From the NCBI GenBank assembly GCA_019614645.1, contig JABWDB010000005.1:10448001-10512000 (forward strand): a stretch of DNA of 64,000 bases. The letters are read 5' to 3'. The stretch's first letter is position 1; each line of letters begins with the position of its first letter. The position numbers were made by a program, and so were the translations under genes. Positions 31,780 through 43,403 of this stretch are shown here, piece by piece. The stretch comes from Stratiolaelaps scimitus. Lineage: Eukaryota > Arthropoda > Arachnida > Mesostigmata > Laelapidae. The notes below the pieces were generated by a model. The model made no database searches. It was not told the DNA's origin and saw only the letters and a program-made list of their open reading frames with translations.

Positions 31780-32290
31780 CGGTTAGTCCTCTGACTGGTG
31801 CGGAAACCGCATCGGCGGCCAGTCTGCTATGCGGTCCCTCTCCAACCTGTCCTTGGAGGTCAGCAACGCTCTCGCGAGTTCCTTGTTCCAGCTATCAGTG
31901 TATGTGCAGAGGAATGGTGCTTGCCAGAACAAAGGCCGCGTCCCCATTTACTGTTCTGTACGCCTGCAAGACTCTTACGCAAGTGTGCGCTGGACCCTCA
32001 GCATGATCTTTAAGTTGCTGTCAGTCGCCAAGGTTGGTTCGGGCCACACGGGGGCACCGAAGAGAATGATGGACTCGGCCACGCTCATCAATAGCCGTCG
32101 CTTTCCTTCCCTCGGACCGATGATGTTCGGCATCAACCTGGCCAGCTGAGTGGCCGTAGTCATCTGCGCGGTAATCGCCATGTGCGGGGTCCCCGTAGCG
32201 CTCGGTCGAGATGAACGCCGAAGTATCGCGCCGTCTTTTTCAGCTCGATTTGTACTCCATCGAGTGAGATGCGGAGCTCGTGCCGACACT
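31780..32290 (-). pseudogene. Retrotransposon C-terminal region
   Basis: It includes LARLMPNIIGPREGKRRLLM, SVAESIILFGAPVWPE and, in a further frame, YRTVNGDAAFVLASTIPLHI. These match the -RLMPN-GGP---RR-L---V-S-LLY-APVW and AYRTVS--A--VLAG--P- blocks that follow the reverse transcriptase in jockey- and R1-type elements. Frames change at least once and a stop follows PLHIH. Confidence 0.82.
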
Positions 32291-33075
32291 TCTTCTTCCC
32301 CATCAGAAGGATCGCCTCAGACTTCTGGGGGGCCAGTTCCAGTCCGTTGGCTCGCATCCAGAGTGAGATATCTGCCAATGCAAGATTGGCGTTCGTCTCT
32401 TGTTCCTTTTCCGTGCGCGCCCTTACCGTGAGTGCTATGTCGTCGGCGTATGCCACGATGTCTGTGCCCCCCGGGAGGCCATGCCTCAAGCGGAGCACTC
32501 CATCATAAGCAAGGTTCCATAGAAGTGGGCCCATAATGGAACCTTGCGGTACACCAGCTGCCATCTTATAAGGGACGCCTTCGCTGAAGACATCTCTGTC
32601 TTTCAGGTAGTCAGCGACTATCCGGGTTAGGTACGTCGGGACTCTTTCCGTCCTGAGCGTTTTCAGTACCACTGGCCACGGCAAGCTGTTGAATGCGTTT
32701 CGAACACGCACCATGATCCACAAATAGTACTCCCGCTTTTTGCGTGTCTCCTTGACCGACAACAGACCTCGACTTTCTGAAGCCGTGTTGGGCGTCCGAA
32801 ACCCTGAGCCTCGCCTCCACCACAGACTCGTACGCTTTGGCCAGGGTCCCAAGAAGGCAGATTGGGCGGACGGCACCCCCACCTTTCGGCAGAAGTGCTA
32901 CTTCCGCCTGCTTCCACACTGTTGGGAATGAGCCGTCGCGTACGAGTCGAGTGAAGACGTTGGCCACCATATCCGGGAAGTCCTTCAGTACGATCCTAGT
33001 CGCTGCGGGTGGGATGCCGTCCATACCCGAGGCCTTTCCCACGTTGATCCGATCTGCCGCTTGGATAACTTCCAT
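32160..33075 (-). pseudogene. Retrotransposon reverse transcriptase, inactivated
   Basis: The first half (from 33075) reads NVGKASGMDGIPPAATRIVL, FPTVWKQAEVALLPKGGG and RPICLLGTLAKAYES, then AQHGFRKSRS. The second half is in another frame: VRNAFNSLPWPVVLKTLRTE, MAAGVPQGSIMGPLLWNLAY, and the active-site YADDIALTV (codons near 32450-32439). In motif A the catalytic Asp expected before VRNAFNS is Arg (MVRVRNAF). Together with the frameshift between the halves, this makes the enzyme dead. Confidence 0.92.
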
Positions 33076-33117
33076 CCTGGAGACCGCAGGGATGTCGTTA
33101 TCTTCGCCGTTGCCGCC

Positions 33118-33655
33118 TCAGTTGTCCTCGCCACTCGTGTAGGGGGATCTGTTAAAATCCGGCATCTGAGGAAACAGCCTGGAGAGTATTGCTGTGCGCT
33201 TTTCTGGTTTTAAATGTTCTTTGCGGGCTCTTTTGATCTTGCCACGGATCAGTTTGTACGGTTTTCCCCAGGGGTCTCTTTCGAGGTCGGCGAAAAGTTC
33301 TTTCCAGGCTCGCATCTTGCTTCGCGCAATTTCCCGCTTCTGCATAGCCCTGACCGCCTGAGCTCCATCACTGCGTCTAATATCTGCCGTTCATCTCCTT
33401 CGCTTTTCGCGCTTAGTGCCTTCACCCTTCTCCGGTCCTCAGACAGGTGCGGCGGTGCTCTGCGATTTCTTCTGTCCACCAATGCTTGGGAGATAATCGC
33501 AATCTCCTAAGTGGGTGAATTCTTCCTATTTTACAGGCCTTCTCGAGTAGCTCTTTAAGCGCTTCAGCGTCCTCGGGGGCGCCTGCTCTGTTAAGTTCTC
33601 GCTCAATCGCCTCAATCGCTGCGTCACTGCCCTGGAACCTGAGCTCAACTCCCAC
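33118..33655 (-). pseudogene. Retrotransposon linker between endonuclease and reverse transcriptase
   Basis: Two open pieces (33422-33655 and 33118-33345) contain SPKHWWTEEIAEHRRTC and then SKMRAWKELFADLERDPWGK with PYKLIRGKIKR. These match the conserved P-WW--EI---R and W-----D-DPWG-PYK--- patterns upstream of the reverse transcriptase in R1-clade elements. A frameshift separates them. Confidence 0.8.
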
Positions 33656-33664
33656 GGGTTAAGC

Positions 33665-34325
33665 TCAGGTTCCAGGGCAGTTCGAATCCCCCCTAGTCAG
33701 TTCGAATTCGATTCCGTGATAGTCGCTCCACGTCTTCTCGTCCGCGAGGATCGCCCAGCCGACGATTTGGTTGACGGACCTTGTGTTGATCATCGTCAGG
33801 TCAACGAACGACGTCCCATTTGCTGCAACAAATGTTGGCCCCTGCCCTGCTTCGTTCATCGTTGTCATATCGCTCTCCGCCAGCTACTCCATGACCACGT
33901 GACCCCGTCTGTCCGGGGCGAGCCCAATTCGACCGAGGCCGAGTTGAAGTCCCCCGTGACTATAATCGGGCGATTTCCTGCAGCAACCTCCCTCGTGGAC
34001 TCTCTGAGGGCCGCGAATAGCCTTTCAAGTTCCTCTATGCGGCGTTGGGACTCGCGTAGCAGCAGTAGATCCTCCCCGCCCTACCAACGTCGACCCATGA
34101 GAAGCCCTGGCCCGCTCCCGCATTGGTGACGCTCCCTGAGTAGTCCATGATCGCCGTGTTATTCATTTTGTCCTTTATCCATTCCGTCTTCTGCGTTGCC
34201 AGGTTTCTGTTGGGCTCTGTCATCAGGAGCAGGTCGACACCCCTTCTGGAGATTAGTCCCTCCATCATGGCATGTACAGCCCTGCTCCGATTACAGTTTA
34301 TTTGAACTATGTTGAAGCTAGACAT
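33665..34325 (-). pseudogene. Retrotransposon endonuclease domain, frameshifted
   Basis: It starts at ATG 34325 with FNIVQINCNRSRAV and LLLMTEPNR, then loses frame near 34040. The middle part continues in another frame with PIIVTGDFNSASVELGS, which contains the catalytic GDFN. A third frame holds SFVDLTMIN and ends with SDYHGIEFEL, where the catalytic SDH motif has become SDYH. At least two frameshifts are therefore needed to read the domain, so it cannot be functional. Confidence 0.85.
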
Positions 34326-34515
34326 AATTTATTGTTTGAGCCTCTTTCTGTCCGTCGCCCAGTTTTCTTGTCTCTAAAGCCTCCGTCTCCGGAGGGGAGT
34401 CGGCACTGTTGCGCATCTTCGTGTTCTCCCTGCGTTTTGCCTTGACTATCAAACTGGTCTCGTACTCGATATCCGTTTTCGTGACCGTCTCCACCTCACT
34501 CTCGGGTAGCCGTAG
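34318..34515 (-). pseudogene. Retrotransposon ORF1 tail overlapping the ORF2 start
   Basis: An open frame of 65 codons, rich in Glu, Lys and Thr (PESEVETVTKTDIEYETS, later EALETRKLGDGQKEAQ), ends in TAG. The stop lies inside the octamer ATGTCTAG whose ATG starts ORF2, an overlap arrangement usual between gag-like and pol-like frames of R1-type elements. An in-frame TAG upstream marks decay or the truncation point. No zinc knuckle remains. Confidence 0.7.
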
Positions 34516-37500
34516 CTATTTGTAGTGATACCTGAAGGATAAATGCTGGGTCCAGTCGCATAGGGGAACAACTGAAATTCAGCTCAGAAATTGTGGTGGA
34601 AATTAGGAATGAGTGACGATATGGTGGTCATCATTATCATTATTATTATCATTGGTATACGAAATCACGAGCCTTGGTAGAGACCGATACGGGAGCAGCA
34701 ATGATGGCCGACGCTATCATAATGATACCCATTCGTTACTTGCCTTTAACGTGTTATGCAAATATTTTCACGTATTTTGCACTCTGTCGCCAGCGAGCAA
34801 GACAATTCCCTTTCGTTGCCAAGCAGCCCGAGTATTAATGCCAAATGTTTAGTCCAATATCGAACTGCAATTGTGCCACCGGGGCCGATGTCAAAGGTCG
34901 AGGTCGATGATGCCACTCGACTGACGAAATCGGCAGTGCGCTGTTATACCTAGACAGAGATAATACTATCGGGTTGATTTGAGCAACAATGATGATTGTT
35001 GCCAAACTGACCCGAGATATTCGTGCAGTGTTGCGCATGTCGCCAAAGAAGTGCGCACAAACGAGCTCCTTTTGTCTGGGATGAGCAGTACTATGATCGG
35101 TGTGAAATATTCTATATGAAGTCCTAGTGTATTATTATTATTATTACTATTGTTATGTTATAATTAATCGCTAAATTATGGCACGATTCTCGTTTCAGAA
35201 CAAGCGATTTCCGAAGCAACCCGAAGTACATCCGAAACAAGCCGAATTATACCCGAAGCCTACCAACAATGCTACATATAATGAGTGACGGCAATGCTTT
35301 TGTTAGATCAAAAGTAAAGCATCTTCCCTTTATTCACAGAAATTAAATACAATGGAAAGATCTACGCGTGTGGGTCTGTGTCAATCTGAAATCGCTTTTT
35401 CAAAATCGCCAACGGAGTAGGGTTGTTATCAGCTCAACAGAACGCGGTGTGCTCTACTACATTGAACTATTACGAAAAAAGGATTCCCTGTCTAATACAA
35501 GGAAAGATAATTGGGAGGGTAAAGGCCTTTCGTTTCAACTTAGAGCCTACGAGAAGTGTGGTAGCACATGCGGAAATCATCGCTCACACAAATGAAATAC
35601 ACACTTCTGCGACGATGCCCACAAGCACAATTTGTACGAAACACATCTCTTGAAACGGGCGTTGTAGTGTAATACATTTTAGTAGTAGAGTCCTATATTT
35701 AAATGGCAATAAATTCACCATTCACGACATATATTTTGCAATGAGCTAGGCGTCTCGTTATTAACACGTTATATCTGACTTTACACAGCCTGACAGCCAG
35801 TCGTCGAAGCTTACGCGCTGATGCTTCTTATGTTTAGCAAATCATATTAATAATCATCCATAATTCAGGTCATCTAATCATAGATGCATTCGTCTCTTTC
35901 TCATTTATTTCCGGGGCGACTTTATAAGCGCTCTCTGACGTCACCGAATACTTAACAAACCCTACGGATTCAGCCAACCAAGGTTTAGCCTCTCCCGCAC
36001 GCAAAGTATATACACCTTATAACTGTCCACGAAACCCTCCACACATACCCATCTGCCAGTTGGAGCCGTCAGCGTCTATCCTGCATCTTGCTCTTTCTCC
36101 TGCGCCCGCTCTCGACCCCATCTTCGTGCTAACACCAACACCCTGCACGATGAGCCTCTTGGCCCTTGATCAAATCCCTTCCCAAAGTTTATCTCCCGTC
36201 GTGTTAGCGTTCCTTATTCATCTACTCTAGTAGCACGGGTGCTTGGAAAAACAGCTTTCGTTCTTACTCTGCTCAGATGACGAACACTTCTCTAGCTGCT
36301 CCTCAAATTTGATCAGGCCAAAGTAAAGATCAGACGCTAATGAAGGGACACCAAAATGATTAATACATTTGCCTTTATTTTCTATAAAATTGTGTTTATC
36401 CGTGACCGACTGTGATCGACTGTGAATTGAATTCTGAAAATACGGAATTAAACACAATTGAAGACAACCTGCATCTGGCTAGCGGTGTGAATAACCCAGA
36501 TCTTTTGTAAGGAGGATTCGCCGAAGAAAATTGCGCAAAAGACTCGTTCGAGAATTCGACGCGGACAGCAAAGAACAAAAATGAGAGCACGCATTGCATG
36601 TTCACACAATCTTCTGCTAATGTGAGAAATAAATAAGAGTGTTTACCAGACTGAGTTGTTTTTTCTATGGTTCCATAGCTTCACAGTGAAGCATTATGGC
36701 CTATATGGTGTACTGTGAGTAAATACCGCGCTGTTGAATGAGTGTGAATGCAACTGAAGACCTTACATGAACCGTTTACTTTACCAAATCCCCTAAAACT
36801 AACGAGCTGAGCTGCAATATTGACTAAGAGGAAGATCTATCCATGCTGAACCATATGACCACCTCGATGAAACTTCATTTGGCCTGTTTGCCTTATGTAT
36901 GCTGTTATGAGGAATAAAACGAAGACCGAAGTCCTGGTATCTATCTCCGCATTGAGGTCAATGGGCAATCTTCGAACGACAATATACAGTCTAGGCACAC
37001 ATATGAGGCCAAAGGCCTGTAGTTATGGGGAAGTCGGCCGGGTTTGCTTTTCATCACACATATATATATATAGATACTGTTCTATCATGCGATACGACAC
37101 TGGGACCCTTTTCACTATTTCCGATGTTAGGTCGTGCAGCGCACACCATTTCTGTAGGAGAAGTTATCCTAAACGCCGGTGCCCTTCTGCTTGCCAGTTG
37201 TTTGTTCATTCGTTTGCTGAACCGCTCATCGCTGACCAGCGAGCCCGTAGTGTCGGTCAGCCCTGCGGCGAACGCCATTTCCATATTTTATTCCTTCTGT
37301 ATAGTATAAAACAAGTGCAAAGCGTATGATATTGAGAGCGACAGCGGTCGCAGCTCGCGGTAACAATCGTGCATTGCCGCAGACGAGTTTCCCAGGGTGG
37401 AATAGTATGTTCCTTAACTGACTGTCTCGATGCGCAAGTTGAACTGGACGACCTGGTGAACCTTGTTGGTCCTTGTTGGCTGAATGCAAGCGTTGCGATT

Positions 37501-38005
37501 GTAGACGTCCTGATATTTACATTGTATAGGCTACCGGTAATTATCACAAAATATGGGTATGTGATAACCTTGAGAAATGGTGCATCCCGCCGTTCTTGTT
37601 ATATGAATGTATATATATATGAATTCGACAGCAAAGTCTTTTCACCTCGCAAGCGCTGAGAAGGTTTTGAAAGACACACACCCTTTTGGCCACAGCACTC
37701 GTTTACGAACAGGAAGCGGACTGGGGCCTTAGATAGAAGGTCTGGGGTGAGAGAGAAGGGAAGCAGCTGAGAGTCAGCTAACCACGTCATGTCCGTACGG
37801 TGAGGAGGATGTGTGGTGCTCATGGCTGGGCTTGTACAGATCTCGCCGCCCTTATTGAAGGAATGCGCTAAGCGATACAAGAAGGGTGGTGCTGTTAAAC
37901 ATCGTGAACAGTTCCAGAACGGGGAGAGGTCACGGGGTTGTCGGGCAACACCAGTCCTTTAAAAAAAAGCTCGGCCGCGCTTGATCACGACTTATTGGTC
38001 CCTCA
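34516..38005. other. Interval without a recognised gene
   Basis: Mostly AT-rich. Several open frames overlap at 36.9-37.5 kb on both strands, none with a recognisable domain or splice-bounded structure. A (TTA)n run lies near 35132. Confidence 0.4.
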
Positions 38006-38517
38006 TTGTCCGCTGACAGTCTTTCCTCCGACACGTTCGCTATCCTGCTTCAACACTCATTGCAATTTAAATTCGCTAGACCTTTAACCCTGCTCTTCTC
38101 CGTGTCTGCGAGGCGTCCTGCTGAGAGCTACGTCGTTTGCCACCTGTCGCGGCAAAGTTTTACATTTAGTTCAGGCAGTCGGATGCGCACAGACGCATAA
38201 GAACGCTGAAAATCTTCCAGTACAACTCGAGATTTGCTCGCTCTAGCCCTCACCAAGGCGAGCGCCTTGCCCTCGCCAGGGCATTACCTAAGCTCAGTCT
38301 TGTGCAACGCTGTTGTGTCGTACTGCGAAACATTGGACGAGGGGGCAGATAGATGCCAGCCCGTCCTCGGGTTCCTGTTTCTTAGAGCCGTCTCCCGCGG
38401 TCGCTCAGGCTACTCTGACAGAACTACACCGGCGCTCAGCCTGCGAATGGTGGCCGGGCCGCTTTGTTTCCACGTCTCTTCTCTTACTGTCTGCTTGATA
38501 CTCGTTCGTGGTTCGTC

Positions 38518-38637
38518 ATGTCGAGCACGGCGCAGGCCAGCGCAGCTGCAAGCATTATCCTTCCACGCATCCTCTGCCTTGCCTTTATCCTTATGCTGCT
38601 CCTTGTCGTGCTCTTTCCTGTTGTTTTGCTCAAGTAA
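38518..38637 (+). CDS. Candidate 39-residue single-pass membrane microprotein
   Basis: ATG to TAA in 120 nt. A Ser/Ala-rich N terminus (MSSTAQASAAAS) leads into a long Leu/Val/Ile/Phe helix (ILCLAFILMLLLVVLFPVVL) and a terminal Lys. The layout resembles small SERCA-regulator peptides of the sarcolamban/phospholamban type, but no residue signature links it to them. It lies inside a longer open frame (38234-38686) in another register, so codon bias for Leu in a CT-rich stretch could create it by chance. Confidence 0.25.
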   Translation: MSSTAQASAAASIILPRILCLAFILMLLLVVLFPVVLLK

Positions 38638-39962
38638 CTCTCCCGGATCAAATCCCTTGATCCAGGAGCAACGAACGCTATCGTAGCCGACCAGAGTTCC
38701 AAAACACATTGGCAGACATAGAAGAAGATACGGGATAGGAGGAGTCGCGACCTGGCTCAGTTTTCTTACTTTGTCGAGAAGACAATAGTGCCATGTGACT
38801 CTGCGGCGCTCGATCGTTCGAGCCGACTGCCTTGAAAGGATCCGCAGCGAGAGCGACCGTCAGTCGCAATACTGCTGGGTGGCGGCCATGTCGATCAGAG
38901 TTACACAGGCAGGTTGAATAGCTTGACGCCGTTTGTTGCATATTGCTTAATTGTAATTTGACTTTTCGTGGGTTGAGTGAGACTGCGCCTCGTTTGTTTT
39001 TCAGTGGCTACATTCGAGTAGCAGTCGATTTCGTCTATCCCGCGATCTCAGTCTGTGATCAGATTTAAGTCAAGTGAGTTGCAAGGTCGACAACTCATGC
39101 GTTGTCCTCAATTTTTGCTAACCAAAGTCAATCCTTCCTTAGCTAGAGAACGCTAGTTGAGCTGGCACCACGCTTCGCTTAGTGAACACATGACCCTCAC
39201 TTGTGAGTTACATCTCCTCTCTTGGATCTTCCAACATTTTCTATTTTTAAATTAATACTGCGACGATTGGTTGAATCAGTTTAACGATATCTTCGTTGAA
39301 TTGTCTTCTCGATTAAGTTGTCTGTTTTCAGTCTTAGATAGCTTGTTCATTTTTGAGAAACTTGAGAGTTGTAGTCCTCAATTTTTAGATGCTCTATTTT
39401 CCTCCCCGGTTATCACTTGTAGCACCGTTTGACGGTTGACGCTGTTTGACTAGAAGATGAAAATTATGGATTAACTTAACTTTAATTAACTTAATCCACT
39501 ATTTGCTGCCGATATACAAGGTTAGCAGAAGGTGACCAAGCTGTGACGTTCTACAAAGCGATTCAATAAAGAAGAGCTTTAAGACGAAGCCGAACAAGGA
39601 AATGACAATTTTCTCAATGTGCCCATGTTTTAAAGCGCTCCGTCACGCAAGCTCGTGGCCACAGGGTTCTCCACGAGAACGTCATTGCGAGCAATGCGTG
39701 CCGAAAGTATGAGGCATACCAGACGCTTCGAATCGTACGTAGACGTATGACTAGAGAACGAAGCTAAGGCTCATTCATAAGCTCGACTCAGGTAAATTGT
39801 TTCGCTTTTTTTCACGCAGCCTAGAGGTACATTTTGTTACAGTAAAACCTCCGGAGGTTCGCCCGATTATTAGCTACAATTAGCCGTTCTCTAAGGTCAG
39901 CGTTTTCTCAATCTATTTTTGTTCACCCTGTATTTCTTCATACGCATTCAATTTATACAAAG
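38638..39962. other. Interval upstream of the 40.0 kb candidate exon
   Basis: No gene seen. At about 39468-39497 the near-palindrome ggattaa...ttaatcc flanks AT-rich sequence. Confidence 0.4.
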
Positions 39963-40088
39963 ATGCATTTAGGCACAAGCAAAGCAAACGTGCCTAAGAA
40001 AACATTTGGAGAAGAATACTGGTTCAGTACGCAACAAGATCGAAAGATAGCTCTAATCCGCGAACCTGTGTTCAAAATTTTTAGGAAG
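39963..40088 (+). CDS. Candidate first coding exon, unrecognised
   Basis: ATG at 39963 opens 42 codons that run exactly to a consensus donor (AGGAAG then gtaagt) in phase 0. The peptide is basic and polar: KKTFGEEYWFSTQQDRKIAL and ending EPVFKIFRK. Codon use shows no low-complexity bias. The frame is also open for about 15 codons upstream, so it could be an internal exon instead. No next exon was recognised downstream. Confidence 0.4.
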
Positions 40089-41852
40089 GTAAGTTCAATA
40101 TTTTAGGAAGATAACAGAATAGACAAAAAGGGTTGATCTTTTCTGGCAGGTGACGCTTTAATCTCAGAAGATAATTTTCCACACACGCACACAATGGATG
40201 ACACCTCTATGGACAGCTAACGCAGACAGCTAACTCAGTGCAGCACGGTGCTTAGAGGAGGCACGGCACTGTTTTTTGTCAGCGGGGTGTGTGATTGCAC
40301 AATTGCCGTCCTTGTGTTAGACCCGGCCCCCAGGTTGGTCCATATGTCTCACGTTGTGTTATTCAACGAAGAAGTCTGGTACCGCATGCAGTTTCGTCGG
40401 TCGCGTCGATAGGTTTACAGTCTGATAGGGCAAACGACGTTGACAGCTTCCAATTCGATATTGTTGCGACGAACTCTACCAAACCTACAGATCGAGCTGA
40501 TCAGAAGAAGCCGTTTCCGAACTACAATCGCTGTAAGTCGTATAGGGTCATAGATAACAATAGCCGTGAGCAAAGCACTGGACAGCTATTCAGGCCGGTG
40601 CGCTGCCTTTGTTGATCAACGAGAATTCAAATATAGCTTCAGTTGTTTTGATAAAACAACATCGTCTTGTGACTAGCACAAGGCCTGCTCTATTTATAGA
40701 CAATCTGTCATCAATCAATGAAAGCATGCGCAATGATCTGTCTACGCTCTCATATATAAATATATGAGTATATCGTGTTTGACAGTAAACATAAAACAAT
40801 CTACGCGCTACGCGTGCATGCAGACACGCAGGTGACAGCCTTCGTAAAGGTCCGAGGGGGCCGTCGATGCAGCTGCTGTCCCATGTATTATATTACAGTT
40901 AAATCAGCCATGAGAGTAGCTTGACGAAAATCGAAGATACAACGCCGTATCTTCTATCATCTCGCTCATTGTCGCTAAAGATAACCCGCTGGATTCATAT
41001 AACGAGGTGACGGGGCAAATTTACGTGTCGAGGTCACACAGAATCCCTGTGATCGTCTCATCACCGACTGACGCGCCATCGACACCACTGTGGGGTATAT
41101 CGCGCTTAACTAAGGCGAAGCCGTCCCCGAGGTGTAAGACAGAGCGGAGGCCTTCCGTGCGGACGTTGTGGCAAGACCCTGCGAGTCATACGAGTTCCGT
41201 GCAAAGGAAGCTTACAGGACAGCATCCGCTGCGAGCACGCATTGAAGATATGACCGCTCCGTAGCGGAAGAATACTGAGGTGACTTGATGCTTGAAGCAA
41301 ATCAGTTCACGGCTACACGTGCCTCTGCCACTGGCATAGGCACACCGCACACTGAATACCGCGCACGACGGCAGAGTCAAGGTGACTGCGGTGAAACCTC
41401 AGCGCCCCTCGGAGGATTCTGGTGGACGCCTGTCGTTTCTCCCTCAATAGAGGTGGGTCTGCCACTCACTAACGAAAACCGGAAGCGGAACAGCCGCCTT
41501 TGATGGCAGGGCGTATCACTCTGTTTTGGACATCTTTTCGCCTGAGCGATACGTGGAACGCTCGAGCGTCGGTTGTCGCCTGTCCGCAAGACGATGGCAG
41601 TGAACGGTTCGTTCCTCGCCGTCAACGAAACGAGGAGGGGTACATTGTCCATCAACACGGCGCTACAATGAGAAGGAACATATACATCCAGGACTTTTAT
41701 ATATATATATATCACGGGTGCATATGTATAACATACACACAACGTTTGTGCACAGGGTACGATCCATTCGAGGCACAGACGTGCTACGGTTCATAGTACT
41801 GCGGGTCCTGCTTGCGAACCATATATTGTCGTCCAGCTAAGAAAAAACGAAA

Positions 41853-42005
41853 ATGGGTGAGGTAACGGAGACCAAGAAACAGCCCGAGTCCGTTTGGCTA
41901 AAAGAAACGAGTAGGCGTTTTTTTAATCGGTTAGAATCTATGACGGAAAGAGGCAAAGAGAGAGAGTCTGGGGGGACTATTCGAGTGGAAATGGTGCGAT
42001 CCTGA
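41853..42005 (+). CDS. Small charged ORF, 50 residues
   Basis: ATG lies in a strong initiation context (A at -3 and G at +4: cgaaaATGGG). It opens MGEVTETKKQPESVWLKETS and continues RFFNRLESMTERGKE before TGA. It is highly charged, with no signal peptide or membrane segment. It may be a short cytosolic peptide, a first exon (a gtaacg donor-like site follows codon 3) or chance. Confidence 0.25.
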   Translation: MGEVTETKKQPESVWLKETSRRFFNRLESMTERGKERESGGTIRVEMVRS

Positions 42006-43277
42006 CAATTTGAGATTATGTCTACTAGAAATGATTGTCGCCGAATAGAAAGTGAGGAAGAACACATCCAGCGATATAGGGAGTGCAAGAACGGCCTTGT
42101 TTGAGCTCTATTTGTGCGGCTCCATGATCAAGTAATTCCATTGATCTACCTCGATGAATATTATATCATAACACTAACAACTGGGTTCTTACGAATTAAG
42201 AACTAAAGGAATAGATTGATGACTCAGTAATGATATTTTAGTACCCGTCACAAACAACTAGCCTTGCTGCCGCTCACGCGGCCGTGACGTGGTACGTTTG
42301 CTGAAACAAAGGCCGAGAATATATTTAGTCAGCTTGATGGCCTAACACAATTCGGCTATCGCAATTAAAAAAGATCGAACAGCCTGACTTTCTTAACAAC
42401 ATATCAACTGCATAGTAGCCGCTGTTACAATCACTTGGTTATTTACGGACCATAGAGTTCCCCAAGGAAGAGGTTTATATTACATGTTAAAAACATTTTA
42501 TCCTCATAATATCTTAATTCAATACAACAATGGGCCTACAACGCCTTCTGGAATACGATTGGCAATACACCGTATTTTATTTCAAGGTATCTACACAAAA
42601 CGAAGGCCTGCGTCAGTGCCCTCAAATATCGGCCGAGTAGCAAAGAACATGATGATATTAGTTTCAATGTTGGCTTGCAATGATAGAATTAAATAAAGAA
42701 TCTTATAATATAGATTACACAGTTCATTTTGTGATATTGTTGTGGGCGAGATTTTGACCTTAGTCGCTTGCACTATATTGCCGCCCAGTAGGCCTCCAGT
42801 ATACGACCGTTGACGCTATCTAACGTCAGGCTAAGTAACGCAACGATTAATAATATCACGTAAACCCTAGTACTAGGGGCCCAAATTGGAATGGTAGTTT
42901 TTATTATATATATATATGTATTAACCCAAACCATAATTTCTAATCCTTCATATCAGGGTGAGTCAATACGAGTATGAACAGGTATGAAGGATGTACTATG
43001 TGTAGTACCTTGTTAGATTTTCTCGCATTTCTATAAGATTTGTTTACAAATCTACCAGAGATGTTTATGGTAACATTCCTTCAATAAAAAAAAGTCCAAC
43101 ACGAAGAGAGTTTACAGTATCGTGATGAGCACTGCGACCATGTTAGATTAATTATCTAGTAACAAATTGGAAAACAAAATAATGAGAATAGACGCAAACG
43201 GTTCGCCATGTTGATAAGCGGAAGCTTGTCACAGATCAGTTTGACCGAAGCCCCGAAGCGCCCTCTCTGGCTCCTAC
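42006..43277. other. Interval without a recognised gene
   Basis: AT-rich, with a TA run at about 42904-42918. No gene recognised. Confidence 0.45.
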
Positions 43278-43403
43278 AGATTCGCTCAGAATATCGAAAG
43301 TGAATTGGATAGTAACAGTGGAGCTTTCACTTAGCGGTAGTTCGGGGAATGACGTCCCCCGGTAACACACGAGGGCTACACAACAATCTATGACCGCTGC
43401 CGA
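43278..43403 (-). CDS. Candidate internal exon, unrecognised
   Basis: Bounded by a gccgcctcag acceptor and a gtagga donor; 126 nt, phase 0 at both ends. It reads AAVIDCCVALVCYRGTSFPE and then STVTIQFTFDILSES, an alternating pattern suggestive of beta strands. No flanking exon or family was identified. Confidence 0.28.

Larger units (their letters stand above)
31558..34515 (-). mobile_element. R1-clade non-LTR retrotransposon, 5'-truncated and decayed
   Basis: All parts lie on the minus strand in element order: ORF1 C-terminal tail (34318-34515), apurinic-like endonuclease (34325 to about 33665), linker with a WWTEEI motif (33422-33655), a DPWGKPYKLIR segment (33118-33345), reverse transcriptase (about 33075-32160) and C-terminal region (about 32290-31780). 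The endonuclease opens FNIVQINCNRSRAV, the form seen in R1, TRAS, SART and Waldo elements. The coding sequence is broken by several frameshifts and stops, so it is inactive. A nine-T run at 31558-31566 (a poly(A) on the minus strand) may mark the 3' end. No target-site duplication was found. Confidence 0.9.

Noticed and set aside
32150..32431. Plus-strand open frames over the retrotransposon
   Set aside because: Antisense shadows of the GC-rich retrotransposon coding region.
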